A program made the position numbers and the translations under genes. 64,000 bases of DNA, taken from Stratiolaelaps scimitus. Taxonomy: Eukaryota > Arthropoda > Arachnida > Mesostigmata > Laelapidae. The notes beneath the pieces were generated by a model. That model ran no database searches and was not told the DNA's origin. It was given only the letters and a program-made list of their open reading frames with translations. Positions 20,502-34,193 of this stretch are shown piece by piece; position 1 is the stretch's first letter; the number at the start of each line of letters is the position of its first letter. Where the stretch lies: contig JABWDB010000001.1 in the NCBI GenBank assembly GCA_019614645.1, forward strand, positions 17,897,501 to 17,961,500, given 5' to 3'.

Positions 20502-23500
20502 TTTTACTACGTAACACCCTTCTGTCAATATCGTGAACACCTGTCCGAATGTATCGTCCGGGTAGGGAGTAAGCATTATTGAGATCGGTCCTTGCAGAGA
20601 GATCCTCCCTACGAAGTAAATGGTGCTGAGGCTGTTGGCGGTGGAGGCAAAGGCGACGACGGTAATCGTAGTGATGTTTTGCTATTTATAAAAGGCAGAC
20701 AAAATAGAAGCACGATCAGGGCATAGGTACAGGGATCAGCTACATATATGGTGACACCTGGTGACAGATGCTAAATAGATGAGGAGTCGCGAGCCAAACG
20801 GGTTAATCGCAGCAGCGGAGAGCTGGTGGCTGGGCAAACTGCATAATCTGCATCCGACACAGTCATTGCTGCTTGCTGTGCGTGCTGTGATGAGTTTGGC
20901 GATCTTTCGGGGTGCATCGCTGTTGATATTTCGCGTACAAGACGAGGAGAATCTTCAGTTTCGCCAAAAACGAAGTGAATGCAAACACAGGTCAACGTCA
21001 TCTAGCCACCTTGCAAATATTGTTATCAATCTGATCTTACCGAAGGGTCAATAAAATGCATTCCTCTGCCAGAATAGTTAGACGACACCCATCTCATATA
21101 AGCACTTCGTCTGTCGGCATTTGTGAACGAAATTCAACCGACAACTGGCACTCTGATATCTGCTTATTCCTACACATATGTTTGTGCATTAAAACACGAC
21201 AGCTCGTCCGTCCGAACACTCGATTTGATCGATGTACGCTTTCGTTGTCATATTGCACTTTGTGTCGATGGTTCCGTTTGAAATATAGCAAAAGTCAGAG
21301 ATGGAGCCTGCTTCTCAAAGCGTATTTAACTATGGTCCTTGCTATTTCGATAACTTCGCGCGGCTAACTTCAGCCTGGCATCATTATGCTCAGCTACCTC
21401 AGTCCGGACAATGGGGGTTAGGCACTGAGCCGTGACACGAGTGTGTTCCTGTGTAGATTGAATTGCAAAAAAAAGCGCCACTTGACTACTGTTTAGCCGA
21501 GCCAACCCTGCGCATTACGAGGAGCACGTTGGAGTAGGCCTATCAGTCAATCATTGATTGAACTGTGGTCCAACTACAATATTTTATTGGCTCTTATATT
21601 CATTCTGCTTCGTCAAATAAGAATTCGGTTTTCGAAAAATTGCCCTCCCCCCCTCCGGGAGACAGCTCTATCAGTCTTATTGTCACTGAAGTCAATTGTA
21701 AATGCAACTGGATGAATGGTATTGTTGGGGTAGTCTTGGACGTCGAAGTTTAGCCTCAATTCCTTCGAAGTTTATCGGAAATTCCCTATCGCCATCTCCT
21801 ATCGACGTATCTTATCGGTACGAGGGCCAACGAGGGTTGTGTAAGTTTATGGGCTATCTGGTTTTGCGATTCGACTGTGGTACATTCGCCTATATAGTAT
21901 TTACAAGTATATCGGGGAGCCCTGCTCACGGCTATTTCACTCGTGCGAACTGTGTAAGAACTGCGATGATAAGTGAATTTCCGATTGCTGTGCAGTTACA
22001 CAACAAGAGTGTGCCATCTTTGCCACAATGTAAAGGCTCGACTTTGTCCTTCATACCTACTGTTGCGATAGGGAGAGATGCGTGTCATATTGTAAGATAT
22101 TGTGCAACATATAGTACACGTGCATTCATCGAATAGTTCATCTACGTGTACTCACGTTTCTCGATGCTCTTCTCAATTGAATTAGCCGGGTCAGCATCAT
22201 TTCTAGTCTACTGGATTACCAGTTTCTCAATCAATTTACCGTTTATCGCGAATCATATCAGGTACCTTTCTAGCGCATCGGATATCTAAATTCTCGCTGA
22301 TGTTTGTATTATTTAAATAGCATGCGTGTATGGAAATCGCCGGATGGACGGATGTCACCCTCGATGGATTGATTCGATATCTAATAGCTTATATTGTCAC
22401 TGATATTATTGTGTGCGTTTTCATCGGCTAAATCGGCATTTATTAGGGTGACGTGAGCCACACTGCTGTCTCGTCGTATCGAGCTAATTGAACTACAACC
22501 AATCAAACGTGCTTTTTGGTTCCGCCGAGGGACCCAGGAGTATGGATATACATAGATACGGCACATGCTGCATACGGCGGAACGCCGGTTCCCCTCGGGG
22601 TTTCACACTGATTCACGGCGTCGTCGTCGTCGTCAACCACCGGCGTTGTTTGTGCTTCGAAGCATCGCGTACAAGCCGCTTGTGGTTACATGTGGCTGAT
22701 CGAACTGACGACGGCACGTTCGCCGCTGATCGGCTGATTGAGTGAGACAAGCGTCAATTCGATTTGGTGACTTGTTGTTGTTATTGTTGTTGCTGTTGTT
22801 GTCCTGAATTAGCTCCTCACACTCGAGAACCTATGGGTCTACCGCGAATGCGCTACGAAGTCACGAGACACGAATCCGCCCTTCTGTCTTCTAGCCTATA
22901 TGGCAGCAGCAATGCACGCAGTAGCTGCAGAAATGCACGAATTATCAGATGATTGTGCCGTTTGATTGTTGTTGTCGTCGTCGTCGTCGGCGGCGGCATC
23001 ATCATCATCACCATTTGTTATTGTTCATGTTGATGCATCGTTGTACAACCCGGGTACTGCCACAGCTGGAGACAGTGTGACGATCACGACGAAGGTGATG
23101 ACATTGTTTGATACTTGCTTATGATTCGTTTTCTGCAGCCGCTGTCTTTGCTGCTGCTGCTCGACAAACAGTGAGATAGATACCTTTCGAAGTTTATTTG
23201 TTGCACCGATGTGAGCTGTAATCGAATGTGGTAGCTCTCGTGACATGGCGTACACATTTGTCTCACGAATTTCGTCGAGTAACATCGCGCGCTGTCATAT
23301 TCGAGGGTTCACATCACCTGCTCGATCTGCGGCTGCTGTTGCTGTCGCCCGGGCCGGCGCGTGTGTGTTAGCTAATGCCGGCTGTTTTTTGTGTTGTTGT
23401 TTGTGCTGTTGTTGTTGCTGTTATCGTTATCGCGTATCGGTGCTCCTTGCCGAAGTCGGGATATGTTAATTGAACAAAGTGAACATGAATTGTTTCATTT

Positions 23501-26500
23501 TGTATATTGCGTTGAGTTTCGTTGAAGATATATTATGGTGGTAACTTTCGCCATAAGGAAATCGCTTGGTATTTTCATCAGATTTACACACTTCGTGATA
23601 GCTGCTCAAGGTGCATTAGCAATTGCCTTGTTTAATTGTTGTTGTTGTTCCTCCAGCCACGACCGCATCCACACCATGACAGCGTTTACCAACACATCAT
23701 AGGGTCCACGTGGCATTTCAGAGAAGCAAATATCCCGGAATGGACGGAAAATTTGACATCTTTGTAGTGAAGCTATTAGTCAGCAAACGTTAATTCAAAT
23801 GTCTGGGATGTCTACTTGAAAATCTTGAAATTCACTTTAAATTCGGTGCTAAATTCGAATATTTTTGGGGAACGATGCTCTCCATGTTCGGAGAAGATTG
23901 GCTATCCACATGCGATAGCCAGCGTTACCATTGTTACTTAATTCATGACGGGCGTGCTATGTATATTTTCTACTCATTCAAACATATATCTCATGCTCAC
24001 GAAAAATTGGAGTGCGTCCCGCTCAAACCCCGTTACAGAGCACACGCCTAGATCGATATAGCCTGTTGTCTGTGATTCAGATTACGGCGCTCTTCTGTGG
24101 TTCAATAATAAGGTGTCACCAACTGACCACCAACGAATCACATCTATAGTAATTATTCGGCAACACGATCGTCACCTGAGGCACATTGGTAACAGAATGC
24201 GTCATATCTCTGCAGTTTCGCAAACCATTTCGGCTGGATTGCCAACCGACAAAGCGCAGCAAAACAGCAAGTTTGCGAAAATGACCCAACGGCGGCGATA
24301 TTCGTCGCTTCATTCGTTTGGGCCAGTCTGGCAAAACTATGTATCAACAAAGACAGAAACATCAACATATCAAAACTAGAAGATCAACCAGTTCATAAGC
24401 AATATAATAGTATACGAAGACTAATGTGAACGGTTAATTCGCGCCATCACTAATCATATTGATTTATATCCTGTTATCAGAGATTTCATTGTCGAACGAA
24501 AATCGACGGGTGCCGCATAATCGCTTGATGTTTGTTTATATATATATATATGCAGCGTGTGAATACTTGGATGAATGCAATAGAGGTGCTTCGCAGTTTT
24601 TTTGAGCGCTTTCTAATCAATCGATAAGCTAAATAAGGAGAGTGAGAGAGAGGGAATGTTCTATATTTTCTAGATGAAGGAGGGGAGAGAGCACACAATA
24701 ATTCGACGACGATATCGAGCGATGTGTCTCCGTGATATTCAAAGTTCACTTGTGGCTCTTCGCAACGAAATAACTAATTCCTATTCTAAATCAATGTTCT
24801 TCAAAATACGCCTGCTGTTCTTTCTCCATATACACGCGTCATATTTATTTATTTGTAAATAATAATAAAATAATGAGAAACAGAGTCCACTTTTCCTTGA
24901 TTCGTCTGTTGATCTATTGCACAGTAATTTCGCTGACTGGAAAGGACGCCAAGTCACGTTTGTTGATCATTTAAAAGATAGGGCTACTATCATAATATGT
25001 ATATATATATATATATATATTAATCAAGAGTTTCTGCTTTTAGTGCGATTACGTGTTCGGAGGCCATTGTTTGTCTCTCAACTCAACTCTGTACCACATC
25101 GTCCATAGCGACGGAATTACATCACGAATAGTGCAGGGCCCACTGACGTATCATGGCGCTCACTGATTATGTATCGTACAGCTGCATCGTACGTACGGTC
25201 TTTTCGGGCACACCATTACTGCCTAAATACGAAATAGAGATGCACGGCTAGTGTTGAGCTGTAAAAATAGACTTGCCACTCTTGCAAAGCTGTTTATGGG
25301 CGGAAGGGTAGCAGCGAAATTGCCTTTTCGCTGTGGGAGCAGGTACACGCACTTCGTTGGCTATCTCGTTCCGAACTGTAAAACACTCACGCATACTCGA
25401 AGCAGCTCGACAATGAATGGACAAGGCACTGTTGTAAGGGGGTGCCGGCACTATGCTATGGATATGATTATGGATATGCCATTTTCCGAGACGTTCATTA
25501 AATTCGAAGCCGTCGTTGCCTTTGTCTAAATTATAAACCTACCTCAATATTCGCCCGAAGCCGAAGGCTGGAAACAGCGTTAACAATTTCGATAATCTTT
25601 CTATATTTTTGAAAGGTTACAAAACGATTGAAATCAAATATGACCGATGCAATATTTCAACTGAGGCAAAAAGCCTAGCCACAGAAAACACACTAATTAC
25701 CACCAGCACAAAAAAAACCGCTTAGAATTACGCATCTTTTTCTCGCAAAGATACTAAACACAACGTCTCATACACAACATCTGCCTGATTCATTTGCCTT
25801 ATTAGAACAGTTTCAATGACTAGAAATGGCGACTCGCTCATGGCATTCGCACGAGATGTGCCTCGTCTCCGTGTCCGTTAGACGCTATCACGGTGACGCC
25901 GATCAGACGGCGCTTTTGATGATGTCAACGACCTTTGTTTTTTATTGCGACCGGCCGAAGCTTGATGACGAACGCTAATGTGTTTTTATTTAATACATAA
26001 TAATGTAGTGGTAGATTCTCCACGGCACATCAGCATCTTTTAGTAAAAAAAAAAAACAAAACAAAAAATAACCGATGTGATCGCTGGCCGCCCACCGTTC
26101 CATCCAAGGTAACGAATGTGACGTGTACGGCAAGTCGACGACTCGAGCAAAAGACGATATGATGTCAATTCGTACGTAAATTCGCTTGTTCCTCTGCCAC
26201 CGCTCAGCGAAGCAATGAAAACGCACCAACAATGACATTGGCTCAAACGGCGAGTAAGCGACATCGGTGCGGCGTTTATGCTGTCGTCTATCGCTGGTTG
26301 GACACCAATCTTCGACTTTCTATCGTTCGTCGGTGTTTGTCGTCGTCGGCGGCGGCAGATTGTTCGAGGGAGGCAAGCATATAATGCATTGCATCCTGCT
26401 TGATGCGACGCGCATGGGCCAACAACCAGCCGACGCGCCCGCCCGCCGGCAACTGCTGTGCATCTCTGTTTAGGCTCCCCCCTTCCTCCCCCCAGTTTTC

Positions 26501-28106
26501 TGTTGGTCTGACCGTCACCGTTGTTGGCGTGGGTCTCCTATCGGACTCGCTTGTTCACTCCTGGTGACTCACACCGAGGCAAAAATCGAATGTCATATGT
26601 TGTGACAAATCCTTGCGCCGTTTTGTTCGCCGCTACTTCTGCTGTTGCTGCTGCTGGTGCTGTGTTCACGGCGCGTCAATCCGATACTTGATTATGGTCG
26701 TAGTTGTAGTAGTGGTGTTGTAGTATCGGGACAAGTGGCAGTGGTCGTCTTCGTCGGCTGATGCTACCTTTCGTAGGGGGGGGGGGACAGGCTCTATACT
26801 ACACTTGCTGAACGGGACAGAGCAGCGGGTTGTCTTCAGCCTGTAGCTGTTATAATTCGGGCTAGTTCGTTGTCAAGTGTTTGAAGAAGGATCAGCGACA
26901 GACACCGCGGCTGCTGGTTTTCGTCGATACGGCTGTAGGAACAAATCCTCGATGTAACGATGAGAGCGATCACAATCATGGCAATGACAGCAACATACGG
27001 CAGGGGGGGCGAAGGCAGCCGAAGCAACAATGCTTCTCGCTTTCAGAGGAATTTCTTGAAAGCCGTAGAGCGATATAGCAAAAAAATGAGGAAAATAACC
27101 AAACGAAGGGCGAGGAGGAACAGCATAACGGTTCCGCTACGAATTGTTGCGAATCAACGTATGAAGGTGGTGCAAGTTACCAGGTTGTCCGTCGTCGAAA
27201 CAGATACGTACTGCCAATCAGCGTGTAGCTCTCCCTTAGGGGCAAGAATGGATGAGAGCCGTACCAATATATATCTATATATATATATAGTGCCATTATA
27301 AAGCTTTAGGCAGAGCAAACTGCGTCGCTATAACCCGAACAATATATATATATATATATATATATATCGGCAACCTTTATCATCATGCTTACCAGGAATA
27401 CGCTCCTATATTTGTGTATTCTTACATTTTACCAGTTCCTGTAGGTGTGGATCTGAATAAGTAACACTACTACGATAGAGACTGAATTCGTATAGCGATG
27501 CATTTGCCAGGCGATATATCTATATTGTTTTTATTGCGATTTTCTCAATTCTCTTCTTTGGGCCTTGCCAGAGTCACTTGTCCTCTGTTCAAAATTTGTG
27601 GAACTGTGATACTTCGAGGGGAACTTCTCGCTTCTTATCGTCAGTTAACATATATATATATATATATACTGGGTTGTCACATCATTTTTGTATCAAATGT
27701 GCCTTGTGCACGCAGCTATGTGCATAACACTTTGTGTCGAATATTTACATGATGATCGGCCTCAATGCGGCTGACATTGCCTGATCATCGGTCGCCGCAT
27801 CGTGATGTTGCCAGCGTTATCAAGCTGTGTCGATTGCTGGGCTAATCGGGACAAGGCGACCCACCCGAAACAATAAGCGACCAATCGAGACCTTGGACGA
27901 TCTGCAAATATAGGTGGAAATCGAAATAATAATGCCTGCCTAGTTGCAAGAGAAGTGCTTGCATTTGTGGCTCTGTGGCTGCATAATTACCAAGTTACTT
28001 ATGAATTTTATCGTTCAGTTGCATCCAGCTATTTGTATACCTTACTGTTTTGGTGTTACTGTTGTCACTAATAGCAGGTAGCAGGTTTAGATGCAATATT
28101 TTATTT

Positions 28107-28139
<33 letters not shown>

Positions 28140-31100
28140 GAATACTTTCTCGTTTTTTGTTGCCAAATAGGCCATTGAACACCGCAACAGCTTTGGCGAA
28201 TCCATTTCCGTCAAGCATCGATGAATTATTGCACTCGGTAGTTTGTAGAAACGCCCGCACCGGCAAGCAATTTTGCTAAATGTTCGTGTCTTCGTTGATG
28301 CTTCCAAATCTCACAAACTATGTGAGAGTTCTGCAATCTATACGACTGCCAATATTCAGATAATGTAGATTTACGAATTGATGGCGATCTCCATCAAAGA
28401 TTACATTATCGTTTTACAAAACGTCTCAGTCTCTTCCACGTGGCAGAAAGTTCGAGAGCTTCACCTAAATGATGAATAGTTCGGATAATGTATTCGAGCA
28501 GTAGTATCAAATGAAAGTACGAAAAAAGAAATCAGGTTCATTCGTTCCACGAAAGATGCTTGACATGATTAGAATTTAAATGACATTAAGTTTGCAAATT
28601 CTTCGTCACACAGGCCAAGAAAGCACATAAATACACGCTTTGCTGACGAGTAACTGAACTGAATAGTTTCAAATGAATTGTCGTACAGTTCGTGCAGCTT
28701 CACAACCAATCAATGAGCGAGTTTGTCAGAGAACTGATAAATTTGTCGAATTTTCTTGGTCTTGCTCGTTAGCCTTGTACGGTACAGGCACCCTGCACTT
28801 ACCGAGGGTGAATATCGTTTACGTGAACCATAGAGTATCCATATGAATGAATACTTGATCGATTCAAACGATGTCGAATATAGACGGCTCGTGCCTCCAC
28901 AGGCTCGTTTCGTCTCAATGTATTATCTAGCAGAGCTTGATGATCGTTAGCAGCATGAATCACACAGTGCCACAAGCAAAAAGATCAGATCAACAAACGT
29001 CGAAATATCGCTATCGGGATCACGATTTCGGCAAACGGACAAGAAGAACGATGATGAAGAACATAGCACTATCATAGAGGGAGAGAGCGAGGGCACACTT
29101 CGGTGTCATTTTCAAGGCATATTTCTAATCATAACAGAAAAAAAAACCCAAAGAGCTCTCGGAAGATGCCCATGCGTAGGAGCGCACGAAACAGGTCTGG
29201 GCCTTGGTCTTACCACTTCATGGAACCTCCCTCCATGTTCTTCCCAAAGGACAATATTGGCGAGGAACTCTTTTATGGCGCCATTGTGTACTCGAATCCC
29301 ATTCGGGCATCGGAACTCCGCTCTGAAGTTATTTCCACGTTATTTGGCGTTAGTCTATTTTGTCCCACTCTCCCCGTTTGATTTTGTCGCACCAGCGACA
29401 GAATGTTCTGCTGTCGTGAGAACGGATAGGATAAATATATATAGATATATATTACGGAATATCAAAAACAAAAAACACTGCTTTTACTTAAACGTGTGTG
29501 CTTCCTATGATCGCTGGTAATTTGCGTCGGTCATTAATTAATTTGTTGATTATTCATTTGTATGTGTTTCACTCATTCGAATATGTTACGAGGTTCAATG
29601 GGCGTTGTTGCGGTTCGACGTTCATCGATGGGTCTAACGTGTGTTGTGTCTCTATGAAGAAACAGCGACGGTTATAAAAAATGTATATAAAAAAATAATG
29701 CAGACGAGAGTTGCCTTTCTACGGCCAGATAGTATCACCCGAACGCCAGGTGGACACAAAAGCCAACTATAACAACTAGATAGTGTGGGGAGATATCGTA
29801 TGGATTTAATGTTGACTACAAACGCTTAGCACTGTGCAGCAGCATTGGAATTTGAGTTGAGGTAGACGATCGTTTTCAGCACACAAACATTAAATCGATT
29901 GCTAAGTGATTATCCTGTTTGTTATTTGAGTGAGTGTTATTTCAATGTGATCGCTAGCTCGCTTCGCGGCCAATCTTTTTCTTCGTTTAGGAGTACGTTA
30001 GCTAATTATGTTCACTGCACTAATATCGTTCTATGAGTGGCAACTTAACAACGCCAAGGGGGAGTCTCGCATGGAGACACGTGTGTGATCAGTCCACGAG
30101 GGGAAGTTTGATTGTACCGGAGCAGGTCAGGTAACTTGAATGCGCACGGAATAATCGCAAATGATAATGATTTATATAATGATTGGAGCACTAGGGGCTA
30201 GATCGCTTATACGTATAAGACGTATCTCATAGTCGTTCAGTATATTATTATTTTTATTTATATCCCTTCGTAGGAATCAGACAGCCCTGACAGTCAGAGT
30301 AGCGAGAAATCAATAATCGAAACTAGGGACGTTTCAATTTATAATTTAGTTGAATGGCCTCTCTCTGGGTGTTAACAAGAATAATGATAATCATAATAAT
30401 AGTAAACTTGTATTACTTGTATTGTATTGACTCGTCAAACACTATGTACCGTTAGCCTCGCGGATATGAGTAAATATACCTTTATTTCCTTTTATACTTC
30501 GTCTAGGCTACACAAATGAAATACCCTGTGTAGCATAGCCCTGCAATATCCCTGAGAATCTGCCGAGTAAAGTAGTTTAGCTGAGCTAATTAATTTCATT
30601 TGACTTGAGCACTTTTGGGTTCTCGCGCACCAAATCCCCAGCTTGCGCATGCAATGTTGCCCACTTCGGACAGACATCAGCCCTACAGACAAAACAGGAT
30701 AAGATTTTTAACTCTACTTGCGTCAGTCTACCTCTCGTCTGGCCATGGACCACATTGACCGGTGATCGACAACAGTTACAAACTTGGAAATAATTACAAC
30801 TTTAATAGCCGTGCAAATTCTCCGCAATTGTTATTATTATGTTGTGGTATAATATAATAGACTAAGCAATAAAGTTTACCATACTACAGGGAGGGAACCG
30901 CGTTTCTATGAAAGTTCGCGTCTAGAATCGAGATGGCCCTCAAGTGTTGTAGTGCTATTTTATCGCCGAAAAAGATGTCGATAGCGACGCCAGTCGACGT
31001 TATACTGAGCGGCAACGATATTCTTTACACGTATAGATTGCATGTATGAATGTTAGTAGTGTTATAATCATTATTATTTGAGAAATATAGAGAATCTAAT

Positions 31101-31200
31101 AAATATATATATATACAGCAAATTTATGTTGGGTTTATGTCCGGTTTTTGCTGATACGATTAACACGTTCGTAAGCTGATATACACAAGATCATACACAG
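20502..31200. other. 10.7-kb stretch with no recognised gene
   Basis: I read both strands and found no recognisable domain. Short open frames (for example 21702-22136 and 26960-27301 on the + strand) have no homology I can name and lie within chance expectation. Contents: CAG/GTT-rich patches at 22.6-23.5 and 26.6-26.8 kb, TA runs at 24537-24551, 25000-25021, 27342-27367 and 27650-27668, a TAA run at 28108-28139, a bulged hairpin at 21544-21565 and a 14-base palindrome CTTATACGTATAAG at 30206-30219. Confidence 0.45.
28108..28139. repeat. (TAA)n microsatellite
   Basis: About ten TAA/AAT units in otherwise unremarkable sequence. Confidence 0.95.
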
Positions 31201-33180
31201 GACAGAAGCAAGTTGCATGTTCATATACCCATACATATATACGAGTTTGATGTGACACGTTCACATCCGTATACATACATACATATTAAACCCCGAATAT
31301 TCTTCAGACGCCAAAGTTCACGACGGCATCAGACGTCGGATGTTCGTTGTTTGCCCCCTCGGGTTCGCTTCGACCCCCACCATTCCCCCAGATGTACACA
31401 CACCGCACAAATACAGCTTGTTACTGAGCGTCCAGCAGCAGCAATGCAGCCATCGGTGTGTTCTTCGATGCGGTCAAGCCAACTCGGTCAAGTCGATATC
31501 GAGAGCGAGCGTTGTGCGCAGCATGAGCGTTCGTTATTCGCGAATAGATCGTTGTGCCACGAAAATCAAATGCTTCATCCCTCGACACTATTTCCCCACC
31601 CGTTTATCATTGCGTTATCGGTGCACGCCCGGCGTAAAACGCACAATCGGCAGAAAAAAAAACAGCTCCGGCTGGTCGGCACTGCGCCGCACTGCAGAAT
31701 AGTAATGGTAGTAGCAGCAGCAGCCGTCGCGGCCGCCGCCGCCGCCGCCGCCACCGTCAGCTGTACCAGCAATCACCGCCTGTTTGTGTGTGTGTGTGTT
31801 TACAACTGTGTGTGTTGCGCGGAAATGACCCCATGAGACCCCTGTGCCCCGTTGAACGCTATTCGCCTTCGAACGAATGAAACGGAGAACGGATTCCGCG
31901 GTTGTATTTTTTTTCGTCGTTCGTTCATTTATTCTTCATCGCTCGCGCCTAGCGACGTGGTCGGAAAATGCGAGTTCATGCCAAATCGAATATACCGAAT
32001 ATATAGCGGCATTCGGTGGTCGCCAGGTCGATTTACGGGATAGTCAAACAGCTGGTCCGCCAGCCAGCGATCGCACATCGGTGCGATAGATGGCTCGCTT
32101 CATTTAGCGGCTGTTGCTGCTGTCGCTGCTGCTGCGGCGGCCGATCTGGGTTTTTCAGATTGGCTTTCGATTGGTGACGTCAAACCGAGACCGAGATTCC
32201 ATCCAAGATTAGGATATGCTAGCCTATAAATACCACTCAAGAAAACACTGTACATCCATATACAGGCAGACCTACAGACAGGCATAGGAAGACGAGAACG
32301 TCGATTGTTGGGAAACAAGATGTTTGGATCTGTGTATATTGATTTATGCTCTATGGCTGTTCGTACTATTTCCACTGTTGCGCGGTGCCGAAAGTGTCCA
32401 GAATGTTTCGGAAGGACCCCACCGGAATCGAGCGTTTGCTGCCTTGTTGTCATCCTGGATGCCGCCGTCAGCTGATTTCGAATGAATCGCATGAGCAGGT
32501 GAATTGAGCAGGAGGAGTCGGACGAGGAGTGTCTTGGCCAGTCGTCTCGTAGCCACAGTGGTAGCCGATGAGAAGAAGTGTACCTTTTGCTTTGTGCTTT
32601 GGCGTCTTGCCATCCGCGAGCGTCTTGCCATCGACACCCGTGCGCACGTAGCCGCATAAATACCCAGCAGCGAGTTGAGTCCAGCAGCAGTTGATCTATT
32701 GAACGAGCACATCTTCTCGCCGTATTCACCATTGGGCTGCGACAACAAAAGCTATCCGTCGAGACGAGCAATCGACGCAATTCCATCGAATGGAGCAGTC
32801 CATGCTGCGCTGCTGCTGCTGCTGTTACTAGCGAAATTTGGCATCGTCCCCACCAAATTTCGCCCATTTTGATCTTGATTCTGTCGTTGTTGTTGTTGCT
32901 GCTCGTACCACAGCTGCTCCCCATTCAGGCATACACTGTCACAATAGAGCTCTTGTGCTGCCAGAAGCAGGCCAACGATGAGGTAGATGGCGAAATTGGA
33001 GTTTGGGGTTGCCGAAATTTTTTTTTGTTGTGCCTTCTTCATATTCGAAGGGAAGTTTTCTTTTTTCGAAGTGAAGTGGAAATTGTACAATTTGGTGTTG
33101 ATCTTCCACAATCATAGTAAGAATGCTCACTGTCGCTACCACTGCTAGCTGCTGCTGCTACTGAGTAAACGATAAGTTGA
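31201..33180. other. CpG- and triplet-rich block with overlapping open frames
   Basis: GCC/GCA runs (31715-31760), GCT runs (32105-32140, 32805-32830) and GTT runs (32885-32905) keep long frames open on both strands, including a minus frame of 274 codons at 32100-32924. The most protein-like piece is another minus frame (32752-33111), in which a basic N-terminus (MKKAQQKK) is followed by a signal-like stretch (NFAIYLIVGLLLAAQ) and a Gln/Asn-rich segment. No family is recognisable, and frames compete with each other, so I do not call a gene. Confidence 0.35.
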
Positions 33181-34133
33181 TGAAGCCGCTCGGTAGATGT
33201 GCTCACCTGATGGAACCTCGCGCGATGGGTATAGCGGGGGAGGGACCGGTGTGAAGTTTGTAAAGAGCGGCTCGACGGGCATAGTCAGCGATGGGACACT
33301 GCAGTGCAGGTTTACCTCGTACGCTCAGTGAAGGAACAATTCGAAGCCGATTCGCCTCGGTTCATGGCGGTCATCGTGGTGCGACGAGCGTTGATGACTT
33401 CATGATGTTGCCGGTATGACACGATGTTCGGTGGACGACGATTTATGCGAGCTATGAGATGTGGTGAAAATACTCATCAGCAACCTTCGTAATGTGCCCT
33501 TCAAAGCAGACACAACACATGGGCGCAGTGGTCGTCATCCGTCCGGTAATGCGTTGGAGCATCAATTGCTGTTGGAAGTAGTAAAAGAATAAAAAATTCA
33601 AACATATATATATATATATAGGTAATGATTCGTTGAATTTACTCGCCTATGTAGCGTTGAACAAAATTAGTTTCAATTCAATAATGTTTTGGTCTCATCG
33701 TTAAATGAAGGGAGTAAATGAGTCGCTTAAATCGGAATGGCGCTCTTTGAGTAGTCTTTGGTGGACGTCGCAGGGACTGCCGATGCCTTTGCGAAATTTA
33801 ACTTGTTGCCTATGAGTAAGATCTTCACGGGTCTCGTCGTACTTATTAGCTTCAAGATGGTGAGAGGATCATTTCCTCGTGACATTGCGTCCCCAATAAC
33901 CGCAAAAGATCTAACCGCCAGTCAACTATCTTTGAGAGATCATTCGTCGTAAGAGAATTCAGCCCATTCAGCCCATTCTTTTGCCCACCGTTTGCCTGCA
34001 GTCTGGGGCTCGTTCCCTCGTGAAATTAGAACCCATACATCAGCTAAGGTGTTGCGCGGGAGGTCAAGAAATAGACTTTTAAATAATTCAGCTGTCTCTT
34101 ATGATATATATATTATAATGAAGAGGTTTATCT

Positions 34134-34136
<3 letters not shown>

Positions 34137-34193
<57 letters not shown>
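34137..34193. repeat. (TA)n microsatellite
   Basis: About 57 bases of TA alternation with one slip near the middle. Confidence 0.95.

Noticed and set aside
21702..22136. 144-codon plus-strand ORF with an ATG
   Set aside because: No domain, signal or splice partner; several frames this long are expected by chance in 64 kb.
29103..29520. Three overlapping protein-like frames
   Set aside because: Open in several frames and both strands at once, no ATG-initiated domain; possible mobile-element relic but not supportable.
31213..31836. 207-codon open frame on the plus strand
   Set aside because: Begins in a TA/CA-type repeat, ends in Ala runs from GCC repeats, and has no recognisable protein sequence between.
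32100..32924. 274-codon open frame on the minus strand
   Set aside because: Length comes from GCT/GCA and GTT triplet runs and from CpG-rich DNA; a second frame on the same strand is nearly as open, and neither shows a domain.
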